From: Rhizobium sp. CCGE531 | GTDB lineage: Bacteria; Pseudomonadota; Alphaproteobacteria; Rhizobiales; Rhizobiaceae | DNA length: 64,000 nt | Assembly: GCF_003627795.1 (NCBI RefSeq) | Contig: NZ_CP032684.1 | Coordinates: 969,001 to 1,033,000 of the forward strand | Reading direction: 5' to 3' | Shown here: positions 35,157 to 43,526 of the stretch, piece after piece | Position numbering within the stretch: the stretch's first letter is position 1 | How the letters are laid out: each line of letters begins with the position of its first letter | The notes under the pieces: generated by a model | What the model saw: the letters and a program-made list of their open reading frames with translations, nothing else | Databases searched by the model: none | Told to the model about the DNA's origin: nothing | Made by a program: the position numbers and the translations under genes

Positions 35157-35714
35157 TTAGCTCCGCTGCGGCAGAAGCGGATAGCCGACCATGACGGCGC
35201 GACCGACGAGCGCCGCGACGACGGCCTTGATGACATCTCCCGGCACAAAGCCCAAGGACCCGAGAAACGCCTTGCTGAAACCGATATTGATGGTCAGCCA
35301 GGCAATGCCGAACGCATAGAGCACGACCACACCGCCGATGACGGCGGCGATGAAGAAGCCGACGCCCTGAACGAGGCCGCTCTGTTCCGGCTTCACCAAC
35401 CTCTCCGAGAAATAGCCGGTGACGAAGGCCGCGAATATCCAGCCGACGAAGAAGCCGGCCGTCGGACCTGCGAAGACGGCGAGGCCGCCGCGACCTCCCG
35501 ACAGCACCGGCAGGCCGATCGTGACGAGCACGACCACCAGCAGCACCGCGATCGTCCCGCGCTTGGCGCCGAGCACGACGCCGGCGAGCATCACGCCGAG
35601 CGACTGCGCCGTGATCGGCACGGGAATGATGCCGATCGGGATGGGCGGCAAGAGGCCGAGCGCCACGATGATGGCGGCAAAAAGCGCCGAGAGGACGAGA
35701 TCGCGGGTGTTCAT
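35157..35714 (-). CDS. bioY: Biotin ECF transporter substrate-binding component
   Basis: A 185-residue membrane protein with six helices that binds biotin. Seen: TRDLVLSALFAAIIVALGL, PITAQSLGVMLAGVVLGAKRG, GGRGGLAVFAGPTAGFFVGWI and GSLGFVPGDVIKAVVAALVG, all family-typical. ATG 35714 has AAGGAG 6 nt upstream. It is last of three co-oriented genes bioM-bioN-bioY. BioY alone can move biotin slowly; with BioMN it works as an ATP-driven complex. Confidence 0.95.
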   Translation of the reverse strand: MNTRDLVLSALFAAIIVALGLLPPIPIGIIPVPITAQSLGVMLAGVVLGAKRGTIAVLLVVVLVTIGLPVLSGGRGGLAVFAGPTAGFFVGWIFAAFVTGYFSERLVKPEQSGLVQGVGFFIAAVIGGVVVLYAFGIAWLTINIGFSKAFLGSLGFVPGDVIKAVVAALVGRAVMVGYPLLPQRS

Positions 35715-35742
35715 GGCGGCTCCTTGCGAAAAAGATCTATGT

Positions 35743-36345
35743 TCATTGACGCCGAATGCCGCGTGCGTCAATCGCCGCCGCGATATTGTCCGCATCGCGC
35801 AGCGTCAGGATGATCAGCGGCGCGAGCGTGGTCGCCAGGCGAACTTTGATTCCGCGGGCCTGATGCGCCTCGCGGATCGCGCGGTAGCGATCGAGAATCT
35901 CGGGGACGAAGCGGATCACGAGGCCGATTGCAAGCCCGATATCGGCGGCCTTCAGTAGGCCGAGCTTTTCAAGCGGCGTGGCAAGGATCGTGATCTCGTC
36001 GATGAAAGCGGCCATCGATGTCGTCGCCGTCACCGTGGCGGCGAACAGCGCAAGCGCGGTCAATCGCAGGGCGGTGACGATTGCCGCGTGGAGCGGCCCG
36101 ACCAGTGCCGCGAAAATTGTAAGGACGGCAATCGAGATCAGGATCGGCCGCAGCCGCTTCAATGCGTCTCCGATCGACAGGCCCGTGCGAAAATAGAGGC
36201 CGGCGCCGACAAGATTTGCACAGGCAAGCAACGGGATGGACTGGGTCAGGAAAGGCAGAACGCCAAATGCGGCCAGCGCCAGGAGCTTCACGCGCGGGGA
36301 GAGCCGGTGCAGCCAGGTATCGACGTCGACATGCAGCGTCTGCAT
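35743..36345 (-). CDS. bioN: Biotin ECF transporter transmembrane (T) component
   Basis: A 200-residue membrane protein coupling BioM ATP hydrolysis to BioY. Seen: five or so hydrophobic segments and the cytoplasmic coupling-helix region with RAIREAHQARGI, the Ala-Arg-Gly type motif (AxxARG) of ECF T components, followed by a second IDARGIR. Start codon overlaps the last base of bioM, so translation is coupled. bioY follows after 28 nt. Confidence 0.92.
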   Translation of the reverse strand: MQTLHVDVDTWLHRLSPRVKLLALAAFGVLPFLTQSIPLLACANLVGAGLYFRTGLSIGDALKRLRPILISIAVLTIFAALVGPLHAAIVTALRLTALALFAATVTATTSMAAFIDEITILATPLEKLGLLKAADIGLAIGLVIRFVPEILDRYRAIREAHQARGIKVRLATTLAPLIILTLRDADNIAAAIDARGIRRQ

Positions 36346-37022
36346 CAGGAGGCCAGCTCCCTGTAGCGCGCAATCGCTTCCGCGGCCGGAGCGTCGGCGA
36401 CAAGCCGGCCCTGGTCGAACAAAAGCACCCGCTCGAAATCCTCGAGCAGCGGCAGGTCGTGGCTGATGACGATGACCCTTTCCGGCAGTCCCATGATGGT
36501 CTTTTGCACCAGCGCCCGGTTCTTGAGGTCGAGCTGGTTCGTCGGTTCGTCCAGAATGAGAATATCCGGGCCGGTCACAAGCACCGAGCAGAGGGCTGCC
36601 ATCTGCAACTCTCCGCCGGAAAGCTCATGTGCCCGCCGTGCCCCAAGATGGCTGACGCCAAACCGGCCGAGAATGCCCTCGACGGCCGCCTCGATTTCAG
36701 CCTTGTCATATCCACGCGCCTTGAGGCCGAAAGCGATGTCGTCGCGCACGATGGGCAGGATGATCTGGTTCTGCGGCGACTGGAAGATATAGCCGACCTT
36801 GCCGAGCACTTTGGCAGCCTCGCCGACCGTATCGAGCCCATCGACCGTGACGCGTCCCGCCGTCGGCTTGACGAGCCCGTTGATCAGCCGCGCGAAGGTC
36901 GTCTTGCCGGAACCGTTGAGTCCGATGATCCCGACGCGCTTCTCCTGAAGCGTCAGGCTCAGCGGGAAAAGAGCGGTTCGTTTGTCATAGTCGACGCCGG
37001 CTTTATCGAAGCGGATGTCCAA
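36345..37022 (-). CDS. bioM: Biotin ECF transporter ATPase
   Basis: A 225-residue ABC-type ATPase. Seen: Walker A GLNGSGKTT at about residue 34, Q-loop FQSPQNQIILP, signature HELSGGELQMAALCS, Walker B ILILDEPTNQLDL and the switch His in VISHDLPLL. First gene of bioMNY. I looked for a BioR-like palindrome upstream (37023-37070) and found none convincing. Confidence 0.94.
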   Translation of the reverse strand: MDIRFDKAGVDYDKRTALFPLSLTLQEKRVGIIGLNGSGKTTFARLINGLVKPTAGRVTVDGLDTVGEAAKVLGKVGYIFQSPQNQIILPIVRDDIAFGLKARGYDKAEIEAAVEGILGRFGVSHLGARRAHELSGGELQMAALCSVLVTGPDILILDEPTNQLDLKNRALVQKTIMGLPERVIVISHDLPLLEDFERVLLFDQGRLVADAPAAEAIARYRELAS

Positions 37023-37129
37023 GCGGCTTCCCTATTCCATGGTTGTGTCGCGGAGCTATAGCGCATCGCCCCGATTTATCAAATCAACGCCTCTTTGAAA
37101 GCATGGGAATTTATGCCTATGATCCGCGC

Positions 37130-38320
37130 ATGACGAATCTGCTCTCGAATCGCGATGCTCGCCGCGTGTTCCTTGCCAAGCAGGGCCTTGCCAATCCGCC
37201 GAACCGCGCCTTGACCAAGGCGGGTCTGCTGCAGCTCATCCACGACATCGGCTTCGTGCAGGTGGACAGCATCGCCACCGTCGAGCGCGCCCATCACCAG
37301 ATCCTGTTTTCGCGCAACCAGACCTACCGGCGCGAGCATCTGACGGAGCTTCTGGAAAAGGACGGCGCGCTCTTCGAAAACTGGACGCACGATGCCTCGA
37401 TCCTGCCGAGCGCCTTCTTCGTCTACTGGAAGCATCGCTTCCGCCGCGAGGACGAGGCGATTATCGCGCGCTGGCGCAAATGGCGGGGCGAGGGGTTCGA
37501 GGCCGCCTTCGACGAGACCTACGAGCGCGTCCTGAAGAACGGCGCGATCACCGCCCGCGAGGTCAAGGCGGAGGATCATGTCTCCGGCGGCTGGTGGAAC
37601 TGGCATCCGAACAAGACGGCGCTCGAATATTTCTGGCGCACCGGCAAGTTCGCGATTGCCGGCCGCACCAATTTCCAGAAGGTCTACGACCTTGTCGAAC
37701 GCGTGCTGCCGAGCCATTTCCACGAGCCGGAAGTCGAGCACGACGAATTCGTCGACTGGGCCTGCCGCAGCGCGCTGCAGCGCCTCGGCTTTGCGACATC
37801 GGGCGAAATCGCAGCCTTCTGGGATCTGGTGACGCCGCAGGAGGCCAAGACCTGGGTCGAGACGCATCGGGACGAACTGACCGATGTGCTGATTGAGCCC
37901 GCCGGCAGCGGCAAGCCGCGGCCTTCCTTCGCCTTCCTTGATTTCCATGCGAGGCTCGATAATCATGCGGAAGCCCCGGCGCGTATCCGCGTCCTCAGCC
38001 CCTTCGATCCGACCCTGCGCGACCGCAACCGCACGGAACGCCTCTTCGGCTTCTTCTACCGCATCGAGATCTTCGTGCCGGAACCGAAGCGCGAATACGG
38101 CTATTATGTCTTCCCACTGCTGGAGGGCGACCGGCTGATCGGACGGATCGACATGAAGGCCGACCGCAAGGCGGGGACCCTCGATGTCAAGCGCCTGTGG
38201 CTGGAACCGGGCGTCAAGGCATCGGCTGGCCGGTTGGAGAAGCTCGAAGCGGAACTGGAGCGCGTCGCCCGCTTTGCCGGTGTCGAGAAAGTGGTGTTTC
38301 TCGAGGGCTGGCGGGGATGA
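37130..38320 (+). CDS. YcaQ/AlkZ-family winged-helix DNA glycosylase
   Basis: A 396-residue protein of the HTH_42 family, whose studied members (YcaQ, AlkZ) unhook DNA interstrand crosslinks by removing alkylated bases. Seen: LSNRDARRVFLAKQGL, LLQLIHDIGFVQVDSIATVERAHHQILFSRN (core GFVQVDSI), LFENWTHDASILP, and WKHRFRR. A QxQ/QxD-type catalytic pattern is matched here by the QVDS segment. ATG 37130 (MTNLLSNRDARR) is chosen because family members begin just before this helix; ATG 37103 gives nine extra residues. Divergent from bioM; it overlaps nothing. Confidence 0.82.
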   Translation: MTNLLSNRDARRVFLAKQGLANPPNRALTKAGLLQLIHDIGFVQVDSIATVERAHHQILFSRNQTYRREHLTELLEKDGALFENWTHDASILPSAFFVYWKHRFRREDEAIIARWRKWRGEGFEAAFDETYERVLKNGAITAREVKAEDHVSGGWWNWHPNKTALEYFWRTGKFAIAGRTNFQKVYDLVERVLPSHFHEPEVEHDEFVDWACRSALQRLGFATSGEIAAFWDLVTPQEAKTWVETHRDELTDVLIEPAGSGKPRPSFAFLDFHARLDNHAEAPARIRVLSPFDPTLRDRNRTERLFGFFYRIEIFVPEPKREYGYYVFPLLEGDRLIGRIDMKADRKAGTLDVKRLWLEPGVKASAGRLEKLEAELERVARFAGVEKVVFLEGWRG

Positions 38321-38406
38321 TCGGCTTCTCCCGTTTCGGGAGATCGGCTGTGAATTGCATTGACGGGAAAGCGAAACTGCCTCTGACCTATGGGGATTGC
38401 GATCGC

Positions 38407-39486
38407 ATGGACAATGTTCGGATTTTCGATGGGCACAACGATGCGGTCCAGTTCATGCTGGACTACAAATCTGACGGCCGCGATTTTCTGGCTCGATCGG
38501 AAGCCGGACATCTCGATCTTCCGCGAGCACTGGAAGGAGGTTTGGCCGGCGGATTGTTCGCGATGCATGCCTCGCCAGAGCATGAGCCGGTGGATGATCT
38601 GACGATCACAGATAATGGATATGAGGTTCGCTATGCCGAAGCCCCGCATCCCGACCATGCGCGGCTGCAGATCGATGGGCAGCTTTCGGCCATAAGGAAG
38701 CTGGTTGGGCGCTCGGGCGATAAAATACGCCTTGTATCAAGCGTAGGCGAGATTGAGGCGGCACGACGTGATGCCGCCTTTGCCATCGTGCTTCACATGG
38801 AAGGTGCCGACGCCATCGGCCCCGATCTCGGCTATCTGGAGGGCTTGTACGATGCCGGCCTTCGGTCCCTGGGCATCGTGTGGAGCCGCCCGAATATTTT
38901 CGGCTACGGCGTTCCGTTCGCCTATCCGAGGTCGCCCGATACGGGGCCGGGACTGACGGATTTGGGAAAGAATCTGGTCAGAAGATGCAATGAGCTCGGC
39001 ATCATGATCGATGTTTCCCATCTGAACGAGCGCGGATTTTGGGATGTCGCGGCATTGAGCACCGCTCCGCTTGTGGCCACCCACGCCTGCGCCCATGCCA
39101 TATGTCCATCGACCCGGAACCTCACCGACCCGCAATTGGATGCCATCCGCGATACCGGCGGGGTCGTCGGGTTGAACCTGGCCGTCAATGACATTCGCGC
39201 GGATGCCAATCTTGAGGAAGATACCCCGCTCGAGGCCGTTGTTCGTCAGATCGATTATCTCATCGCCCGCGTTGGAGCGGATGGGGTCGCCCTTGGATCG
39301 GATTTTGACGGCGCTGTTATGCCTCGTGAGATCAAGGACGCAAGCGGCTTGCCACATCTCATGGATGCCATGCGCAAAAGCGGATTCGATGAACCGATCC
39401 TGCGAAAATTCGCCTATGATAATTGGCTTCGCGTATTCGGCCTCACATGGCCGGATCGATCGCGAACTTTGTCACCTCCCCCTTGA
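38407..39486 (+). CDS. Membrane dipeptidase (peptidase M19)
   Basis: A 359-residue zinc dipeptidase of the renal dipeptidase family. Seen: the HxD zinc motif in DGHNDAVQFML, MEGADAIGPDLGYLEGLYDAGLRSLGI (bridging Glu in HMEGAD), IDVSHLNERGFWDV and ATHACAHAICPSTRNL (zinc His), and GSDFDGAV. ATG 38407 (MDNVRIFDGHND) starts just before the fold. The last residues RTLSPPP and the stop codon are read from the palindromic element at 39472; relatives would end near NWLRVFGLTW. There is no signal peptide, so despite the family name it is cytoplasmic here. Confidence 0.88.
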   Translation: MDNVRIFDGHNDAVQFMLDYKSDGRDFLARSEAGHLDLPRALEGGLAGGLFAMHASPEHEPVDDLTITDNGYEVRYAEAPHPDHARLQIDGQLSAIRKLVGRSGDKIRLVSSVGEIEAARRDAAFAIVLHMEGADAIGPDLGYLEGLYDAGLRSLGIVWSRPNIFGYGVPFAYPRSPDTGPGLTDLGKNLVRRCNELGIMIDVSHLNERGFWDVAALSTAPLVATHACAHAICPSTRNLTDPQLDAIRDTGGVVGLNLAVNDIRADANLEEDTPLEAVVRQIDYLIARVGADGVALGSDFDGAVMPREIKDASGLPHLMDAMRKSGFDEPILRKFAYDNWLRVFGLTWPDRSRTLSPPP

Positions 39487-39592
39487 GGGGGAGGTCGCCG
39501 CATAGCGGCGGGTGGGGGTGATCCTGAGTGTGGGGAGAGATCACCCCACCCGGAGCTTCGCTCCGACCCTCCCCCTCAAGGGCAGGGTGGAA
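39472..39592. repeat. Mosaic palindromic element (element B, copy 3)
   Basis: CACCTCCCCCTTGAGGGGGA..CGGCGGGTGGGGGTGATC at one end and GATCACCCCACC..GGAGC/GCTCCGACCCTCCCCCTCAAGG at the other. It is closely matched by copy 4 at 40401-40530. The dipeptidase stop codon lies within it. Confidence 0.85.
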
Positions 39593-39680
39593 TCGGCAAA
39601 TCTCCGTCTTGGCGATCTTGATGCCGAAGCCCTCCAGGCCGACATAGGGCCGCTTAAGGCTTGTAAGGTCCAGCAAAACC
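39593..39680 (-). pseudogene. Duplicated fragment of the ribB 3' end
   Basis: Minus-strand translation gives LTSLKRPYVGLEGFGIKIAK then TEICR, against LTSRERHYVGLEGFGIKIAT then TEIC-stop at the true ribB end (40536-40620). The flanking palindromes (39472 and 40401) are in the same relative position, so this is a copy of palindrome plus gene tail. The stop codon has mutated to CGA and no start exists, so it is a non-functional remnant. Confidence 0.8.
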
Positions 39681-39772
39681 ACTTCTATTGGCTCGAGTGC
39701 AGCGCGTTTTAAACTTCCGCCAGTGGTGGAGGCCGCGACTCATAGGGTCGAATAGGCGGAAAAGCGCCTGAA

Positions 39773-40330
39773 ATGGGGGGGTCGTTGTTGTCACCAATTC
39801 TTGAAGGCAGCAACGTCAGGCTCCGCCCGCCATGTGCCGAGGACGCCGATGTGCGTTTTGCCCTGGGTACGACTGCCGAGATCGCGGAGATGTACGGCGT
39901 AAACAAGGACGACATGAAGCCCGTTACCCGGGAGGGCGCCGCCAAGTGGCTGCGATGGCTCACCGATCATCCGCATGCATGGGTCATCGAAATCAATGAC
40001 GCCTTTGCCGGCGAAATCAGATTGGACAACGTCAATCGCCAGGACCGGCGCGCGATGATGGCAATCGGCATCAACAATCCAGCCTTGCTTGGCAAAGGCT
40101 TTGGCACGGAAGCAATCACTCTCCTGCTAAACCATGCCTTCGGCGAGATGGGACTGCATCGCATCGGAATCCGCGTGCTCGCCTACAACAAGCGCGCCAT
40201 CCGCGCCTATGAAAAATGCGGCTTTATCGTCGAAGGGAGGGAGCGAGAGACCGCTTACGTCAACGGCAGCTGGCACGATGACACCATGATGGGCCTGCTG
40301 GATCGAGAGTTTTCGGCGCTGCAGCGCTGA
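39773..40330 (+). CDS. GNAT-family N-acetyltransferase
   Basis: A 185-residue acetyl-CoA-dependent acetyltransferase of the RimJ/RimL-like group. Seen: LEGSNVRLRPPCAEDADVRF, AFAGEIRLDNVNRQDRRAMMAIGI (core GEIRLDNVN), the acetyl-CoA loop LLGKGFGTEAITLLLNHAF, and RVLAYNKRAIRAYEKCGFIVEGRERE. The substrate is unknown. The ATG at 39773 is followed at once by seven G residues and has no clear ribosome-binding site; TTG 39785 or 39788 would be alternatives. It lies between two copies of palindrome plus ribB tail, which suggests it came in with a rearrangement. Confidence 0.82.
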   Translation: MGGSLLSPILEGSNVRLRPPCAEDADVRFALGTTAEIAEMYGVNKDDMKPVTREGAAKWLRWLTDHPHAWVIEINDAFAGEIRLDNVNRQDRRAMMAIGINNPALLGKGFGTEAITLLLNHAFGEMGLHRIGIRVLAYNKRAIRAYEKCGFIVEGRERETAYVNGSWHDDTMMGLLDREFSALQR

Positions 40331-40400
40331 GACTCCTACTGATGCGTCAAGGTTGTGTATCGCCGAAGGAGTTGACGCTGCCAAGGGATGACAGCGTCAA

Positions 40401-40530
40401 TCACCTCCCCCTTGAGGGGGGAGGTCGCGCGGAACGCGCGGGTGGGGGTGACAGTTGGCTGGCTGCAGAAGTTGCCGCGATCACCCCACCCCGGAGCTAT
40501 GCTCCGACCCTCCCCCTCAAGGGGAGGGTT
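40401..40530. repeat. Mosaic palindromic element (element B, copy 4)
   Basis: Same layout as copy 3: CACCTCCCCCTTGAGGGGGG at the left, GATCACCCCACCCCGGAGC and CCTCCCCCTCAAGGGGAGG at the right. It ends 5 nt before the ribB stop and may act as its terminator. Confidence 0.85.
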
Positions 40531-40535
40531 AAAGA

Positions 40536-41639
40536 TCAGCAGATTTCCGTGGTGGCGATCTTGATGCCGAAGCCTTCGAGGCCGACATAGTGCCGTTCGC
40601 GGCTGGTGAGCAGCTTGATCGAGCTGACGCCGAGATCCTTGAGGATCTGTGCGCCAAGGCCGATTTCCAGCCATTCGCTGTCGCGCGCCTGTGCCTCGGT
40701 ATGGCTTTCGCGTTCGGCCTGGCGCGCCTTGCGGCCATTGTCGAAATGGCCGACGCCGACGGAGCCCTCGCGCAGATAGACGATGATGCCGCGGCCTTCC
40801 TCGGCGATCTTCTTCATGTAGAAATCGACCGGACGGCGCTTGCCGAACAGGTCCTCGGCGACGCTTTCGGGATGCAGGCGCACCGGGATGTCGACGCCGT
40901 CGCGGATATCGCCGAAGACGACGGCGAGATGCTGCATCGGGTCCCAGGGCAGCGAATAGGTATGCGCCCGCGCCTTGCCGAACGGCGTCTCGATATCGAA
41001 GCTGTCCCCGAGCTCGATCAGGGTTTCCTTGCGCTGGCGGTAGGCGATGAGATCGGCGACGGAAACGAGCTTCAATCCGTGCTGCTCGGCGAATTCGACC
41101 ACCTGCTGGCCGCGCGTCACCGTGCCGTCGTCATTGACGAGTTCGCTGATGACGCCGATCGGCGGCAGGCCGGCGAGCCTGCAGAGGTCGACCGCGGCTT
41201 CCGTATGACCGGAGCGCATGAGCACGCCGCCTTCGCGTGAGACGAGCGGAAAAATATGGCCCGGGCGGACGAAATCGTTCGCGCCGACATTCGGATTGGC
41301 GAGGTTGCGCACCGTCAGCGTCCGGTCGTCGGCGGAAATGCCTGTCGTCGTGCCGTGCTTGAAATCGACGGAGACGGTGAAGGCCGTCGTATGCGCGGAA
41401 TCATTCTCCGCCACCATGGCGTTGAGGTTGAGCCGCTTGGCTTCCTCGCGCGGCATCGGCGTGCAGACGATGCCGGACGTGTGCCGGACGATGAAAGCCA
41501 TCTTTTCGGACGTGCAGTGAACGGCGGCGACGATCAGGTCGCCTTCGTTTTCGCGGTCGTTATCGTCCATGACGACGACGATCTCGCCGGCCTCGAAGGC
41601 CCGGATGGCATCGACAACGCGCTTCTGGTCGTAAGACAT
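40536..41639 (-). CDS. ribB: 3,4-dihydroxy-2-butanone 4-phosphate synthase fused to a degenerate cyclohydrolase II domain
   Basis: A 367-residue riboflavin enzyme converting ribulose 5-phosphate to the four-carbon unit of the xylene ring. The RibB domain (1-205) is complete: VVMDDNDRENEGDLIVAA, TSGIVCTPM, RPGHIFPL and SGHTEAAVDLCRLAG. The C-terminal part is GTP-cyclohydrolase-II-like, but where RibA has three zinc Cys (type SECLTGDVF..RCDCG) this has HPESVAEDLFGKRRPVDF with no Cys, so that activity is probably lost. aroC lies 10 nt upstream on the same strand. No FMN riboswitch is seen. Confidence 0.92.
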   Translation of the reverse strand: MSYDQKRVVDAIRAFEAGEIVVVMDDNDRENEGDLIVAAVHCTSEKMAFIVRHTSGIVCTPMPREEAKRLNLNAMVAENDSAHTTAFTVSVDFKHGTTTGISADDRTLTVRNLANPNVGANDFVRPGHIFPLVSREGGVLMRSGHTEAAVDLCRLAGLPPIGVISELVNDDGTVTRGQQVVEFAEQHGLKLVSVADLIAYRQRKETLIELGDSFDIETPFGKARAHTYSLPWDPMQHLAVVFGDIRDGVDIPVRLHPESVAEDLFGKRRPVDFYMKKIAEEGRGIIVYLREGSVGVGHFDNGRKARQAERESHTEAQARDSEWLEIGLGAQILKDLGVSSIKLLTSRERHYVGLEGFGIKIATTEIC

Positions 41640-41649
41640 CTCGAAATTC

Positions 41650-42747
41650 CTACCTCTGCTGGCCCGTCTGGCCGCGATCCCTCAGATAATGGTCGGCAAC
41701 GGCGCAGGCAACCATCGCTTCGCCGATCGGTACGGCGCGAATGCCCACGCACGGATCGTGGCGGCCCTTGGTGCGCACATCGACATTGTTGCCGTCGGCA
41801 TCGATCGACTGGCGTTCCGTCAGGATCGAGGATGTCGGCTTGATGGCGAAGCGCGCGACGATCGGCTCGCCGGTGGAAATGCCGCCCAGAATGCCGCCGG
41901 CGTGATTGGACAGGAAGATGCGCTTGCCGTCATTGCCCATGCGCATCGCATCGGCATTTTCCTCGCCTGTCAGTTCGGCGGAGGCGAAGCCTTCGCCGAT
42001 TTCGACGCCCTTGACGGCATTGATCGACATCAGCAGCGAGGCGATATCCTGGTCGAGCTTGCCATAGATCGGCGCGCCGAGCCCTGCCGGCACGCCTTCG
42101 GCCACGACTTCGACCACGGCGCCGATCGAGGAGCCGGCCTTGCGGATGCCGTCGAGATATTCTTCCCATACCGGCACGATTTCAGGATCCGGGGCAAAGA
42201 ACGGGTTCTGGTTCACCTGCGCCCAGTCCCAGTTGGCGCGGTTGATCTTGTGCTTGCCGATCTGTACCAGCGCGCCGCGGATCGTCACGCCGGGCACGAC
42301 GAGGCGGGCGATGCCGCCGGCCGCGACGCGTGCCGCCGTCTCGCGCGCCGACGAGCGCCCGCCGCCGCGATAGTCGCGGATGCCGTATTTGACGTCATAG
42401 GTATAGTCGGCATGGCCGGGGCGGTAGCTCCGGGCGATCTCGCCGTAATCCTTCGAACGCTGGTCGGTATTCTCGATCAGCATCGAGATCGGCGTGCCGG
42501 TCGAGATCATCGTCTCGCCGTCCTCGTCCATCATCACGCCCGAGAGAACCTTGACGAGGTCGTCCTCGCGCCGCTGTGTGACGAAGCGGGATTGTCCCGG
42601 CTTGCGCTTGTCGAGCCAGGCCTGAATGTCTTCGAGCTTGAAGCGGAGGCCGGGAGGGCAGCCATCGACGACGCAGCCGAGCGCCGGGCCATGGCTTTCG
42701 CCCCAGGTGGTGACGCGGAAAAGATGACCGAATGTATTGTGCGACAT
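41650..42747 (-). CDS. aroC: Chorismate synthase
   Basis: A 365-residue FMN-dependent enzyme making chorismate from EPSP, the last shikimate step. Seen: [24 protein letters not shown] (signature core WGESHG), [36 protein letters not shown] (core [10 protein letters not shown]) and [19 protein letters not shown] 42747 ([12 protein letters not shown]) is chosen; the frame is open further upstream into the palindrome at 42820. ribB follows after 10 nt, so the two genes are probably co-transcribed. Confidence 0.96.
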   Translation of the reverse strand: MSHNTFGHLFRVTTWGESHGPALGCVVDGCPPGLRFKLEDIQAWLDKRKPGQSRFVTQRREDDLVKVLSGVMMDEDGETMISTGTPISMLIENTDQRSKDYGEIARSYRPGHADYTYDVKYGIRDYRGGGRSSARETAARVAAGGIARLVVPGVTIRGALVQIGKHKINRANWDWAQVNQNPFFAPDPEIVPVWEEYLDGIRKAGSSIGAVVEVVAEGVPAGLGAPIYGKLDQDIASLLMSINAVKGVEIGEGFASAELTGEENADAMRMGNDGKRIFLSNHAGGILGGISTGEPIVARFAIKPTSSILTERQSIDADGNNVDVRTKGRHDPCVGIRAVPIGEAMVACAVADHYLRDRGQTGQQR

Positions 42748-42819
42748 GGGAAACGACCGGTTTGCTGCAGCCTGATGAACAGACCGCCTTTTCTCTCTTG
42801 CAATTGCGGCACACTCATA

Positions 42820-42925
42820 GAGCATGATGCCGAAAAGTGTAAGCGGTTTTCGGGCGACATCATGCTCTACTTATTTGTTTGATTCCAATGCTAGATGATC
42901 GAGGCCGAACCGACCTCGATCATCT
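42820..42925. repeat. GAGCATGATG palindrome plus second hairpin (element A, copy 2)
   Basis: GAGCATGATG (42820-42829) pairs with CATCATGCTC (42858-42867), inner CCGAAAA/TTTTCGG. A second hairpin with 12-bp arms (AGATGATCGAGG/CCTCGATCATCT) follows at about 42892-42924. The same two-part plan occurs at 3184-3300. Confidence 0.75.
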
Positions 42926-43166
42926 GGCAGAGCCAAAAGGCCGACAAGACAAAATCTTTCTTTTCGCCGCTGAAGAAGCGCCGCCCGATGCCGTCTCCCG
43001 CCGGTCATCGGTATGGTAAACAAAGATTAATCCGCACTGTGGATTGTGACGGCGCATTCACCAATTGGGCGAGCTAAGCCACTATTGGGGGCAACTTCCG
43101 CCATATTCGACGTGTTTTCTACGCCGCATAAGAAATCACAATCAAATGACCTGAAGGGTGACGACC
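42926..43166. other. Intergenic region upstream of the DUF1344 gene
   Basis: About 240 nt with no credible ORF; short reading frames here lack ribosome-binding sites. The promoters for aroC and the DUF1344 gene must lie in or near it. Confidence 0.4.
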
Positions 43167-43427
43167 ATGCGCTTTTTTGTAGCGACGCTTTTGGCCACGG
43201 CAAGCCTGCTTGCGCCCGTCGCAGGCTTTGCCGAAAGCGCCGATGTCGAGGCAACGATCAAGAAGGTCGATGCGAAGAATTTCAGCATCACCCTGGATGA
43301 CGGCAAGAATTATCAGGTGCCGGAGGATTTCGATTTCAACGGCTTACAGGCCGGCGTGAAGGTTGTCGTCTTCTACACGGAAGTCGACGGCAAGCGTGTC
43401 GTCAACGATCTCGATATCGTTCGGTAA
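43167..43427 (+). CDS. DUF1344 small exported protein
   Basis: An 86-residue protein with a signal peptide (MRFFVATLLATASLLAPVAGFA cut after AGFA), then SADVEATIKKVDAKNFSITLDDGKNYQVPEDFDFNGLQAGVKVVVFY, a small OB-like beta barrel of the DUF1344 family (core VDAKNFSITLDDG). ATG 43167 has GAAGGG about 8 nt upstream. Function unknown; periplasmic location is inferred. Convergent with the phosphatase gene. Confidence 0.82.
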   Translation: MRFFVATLLATASLLAPVAGFAESADVEATIKKVDAKNFSITLDDGKNYQVPEDFDFNGLQAGVKVVVFYTEVDGKRVVNDLDIVR

Positions 43428-43526
43428 ATGACGGTGCCGCCCGGCGGCTCGGAAATAATTCAAAGCTTCAGGAAACGGTCGTTCCTTCGCGGTTTTGCAG
43501 ACCACATCGCCCTCGGTCTTGCCGCT

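Noticed and set aside
37023..37070. BioR operator upstream of bioM
   Set aside because: AT-rich words such as GAGCTATAGCGC and TTTATCAAAT are present, but none matches the expected TTATxxATAA-type palindrome.
39773..39790. Phase-variable poly-G tract at the GNAT start
   Set aside because: Seven G residues after ATG are too short and isolated for a confident claim, and the true start may be further in.
41640..42830. FMN riboswitch for ribB
   Set aside because: ribB is only 10 nt from aroC and the aroC upstream region has palindromes but none of the FMN-aptamer blocks.
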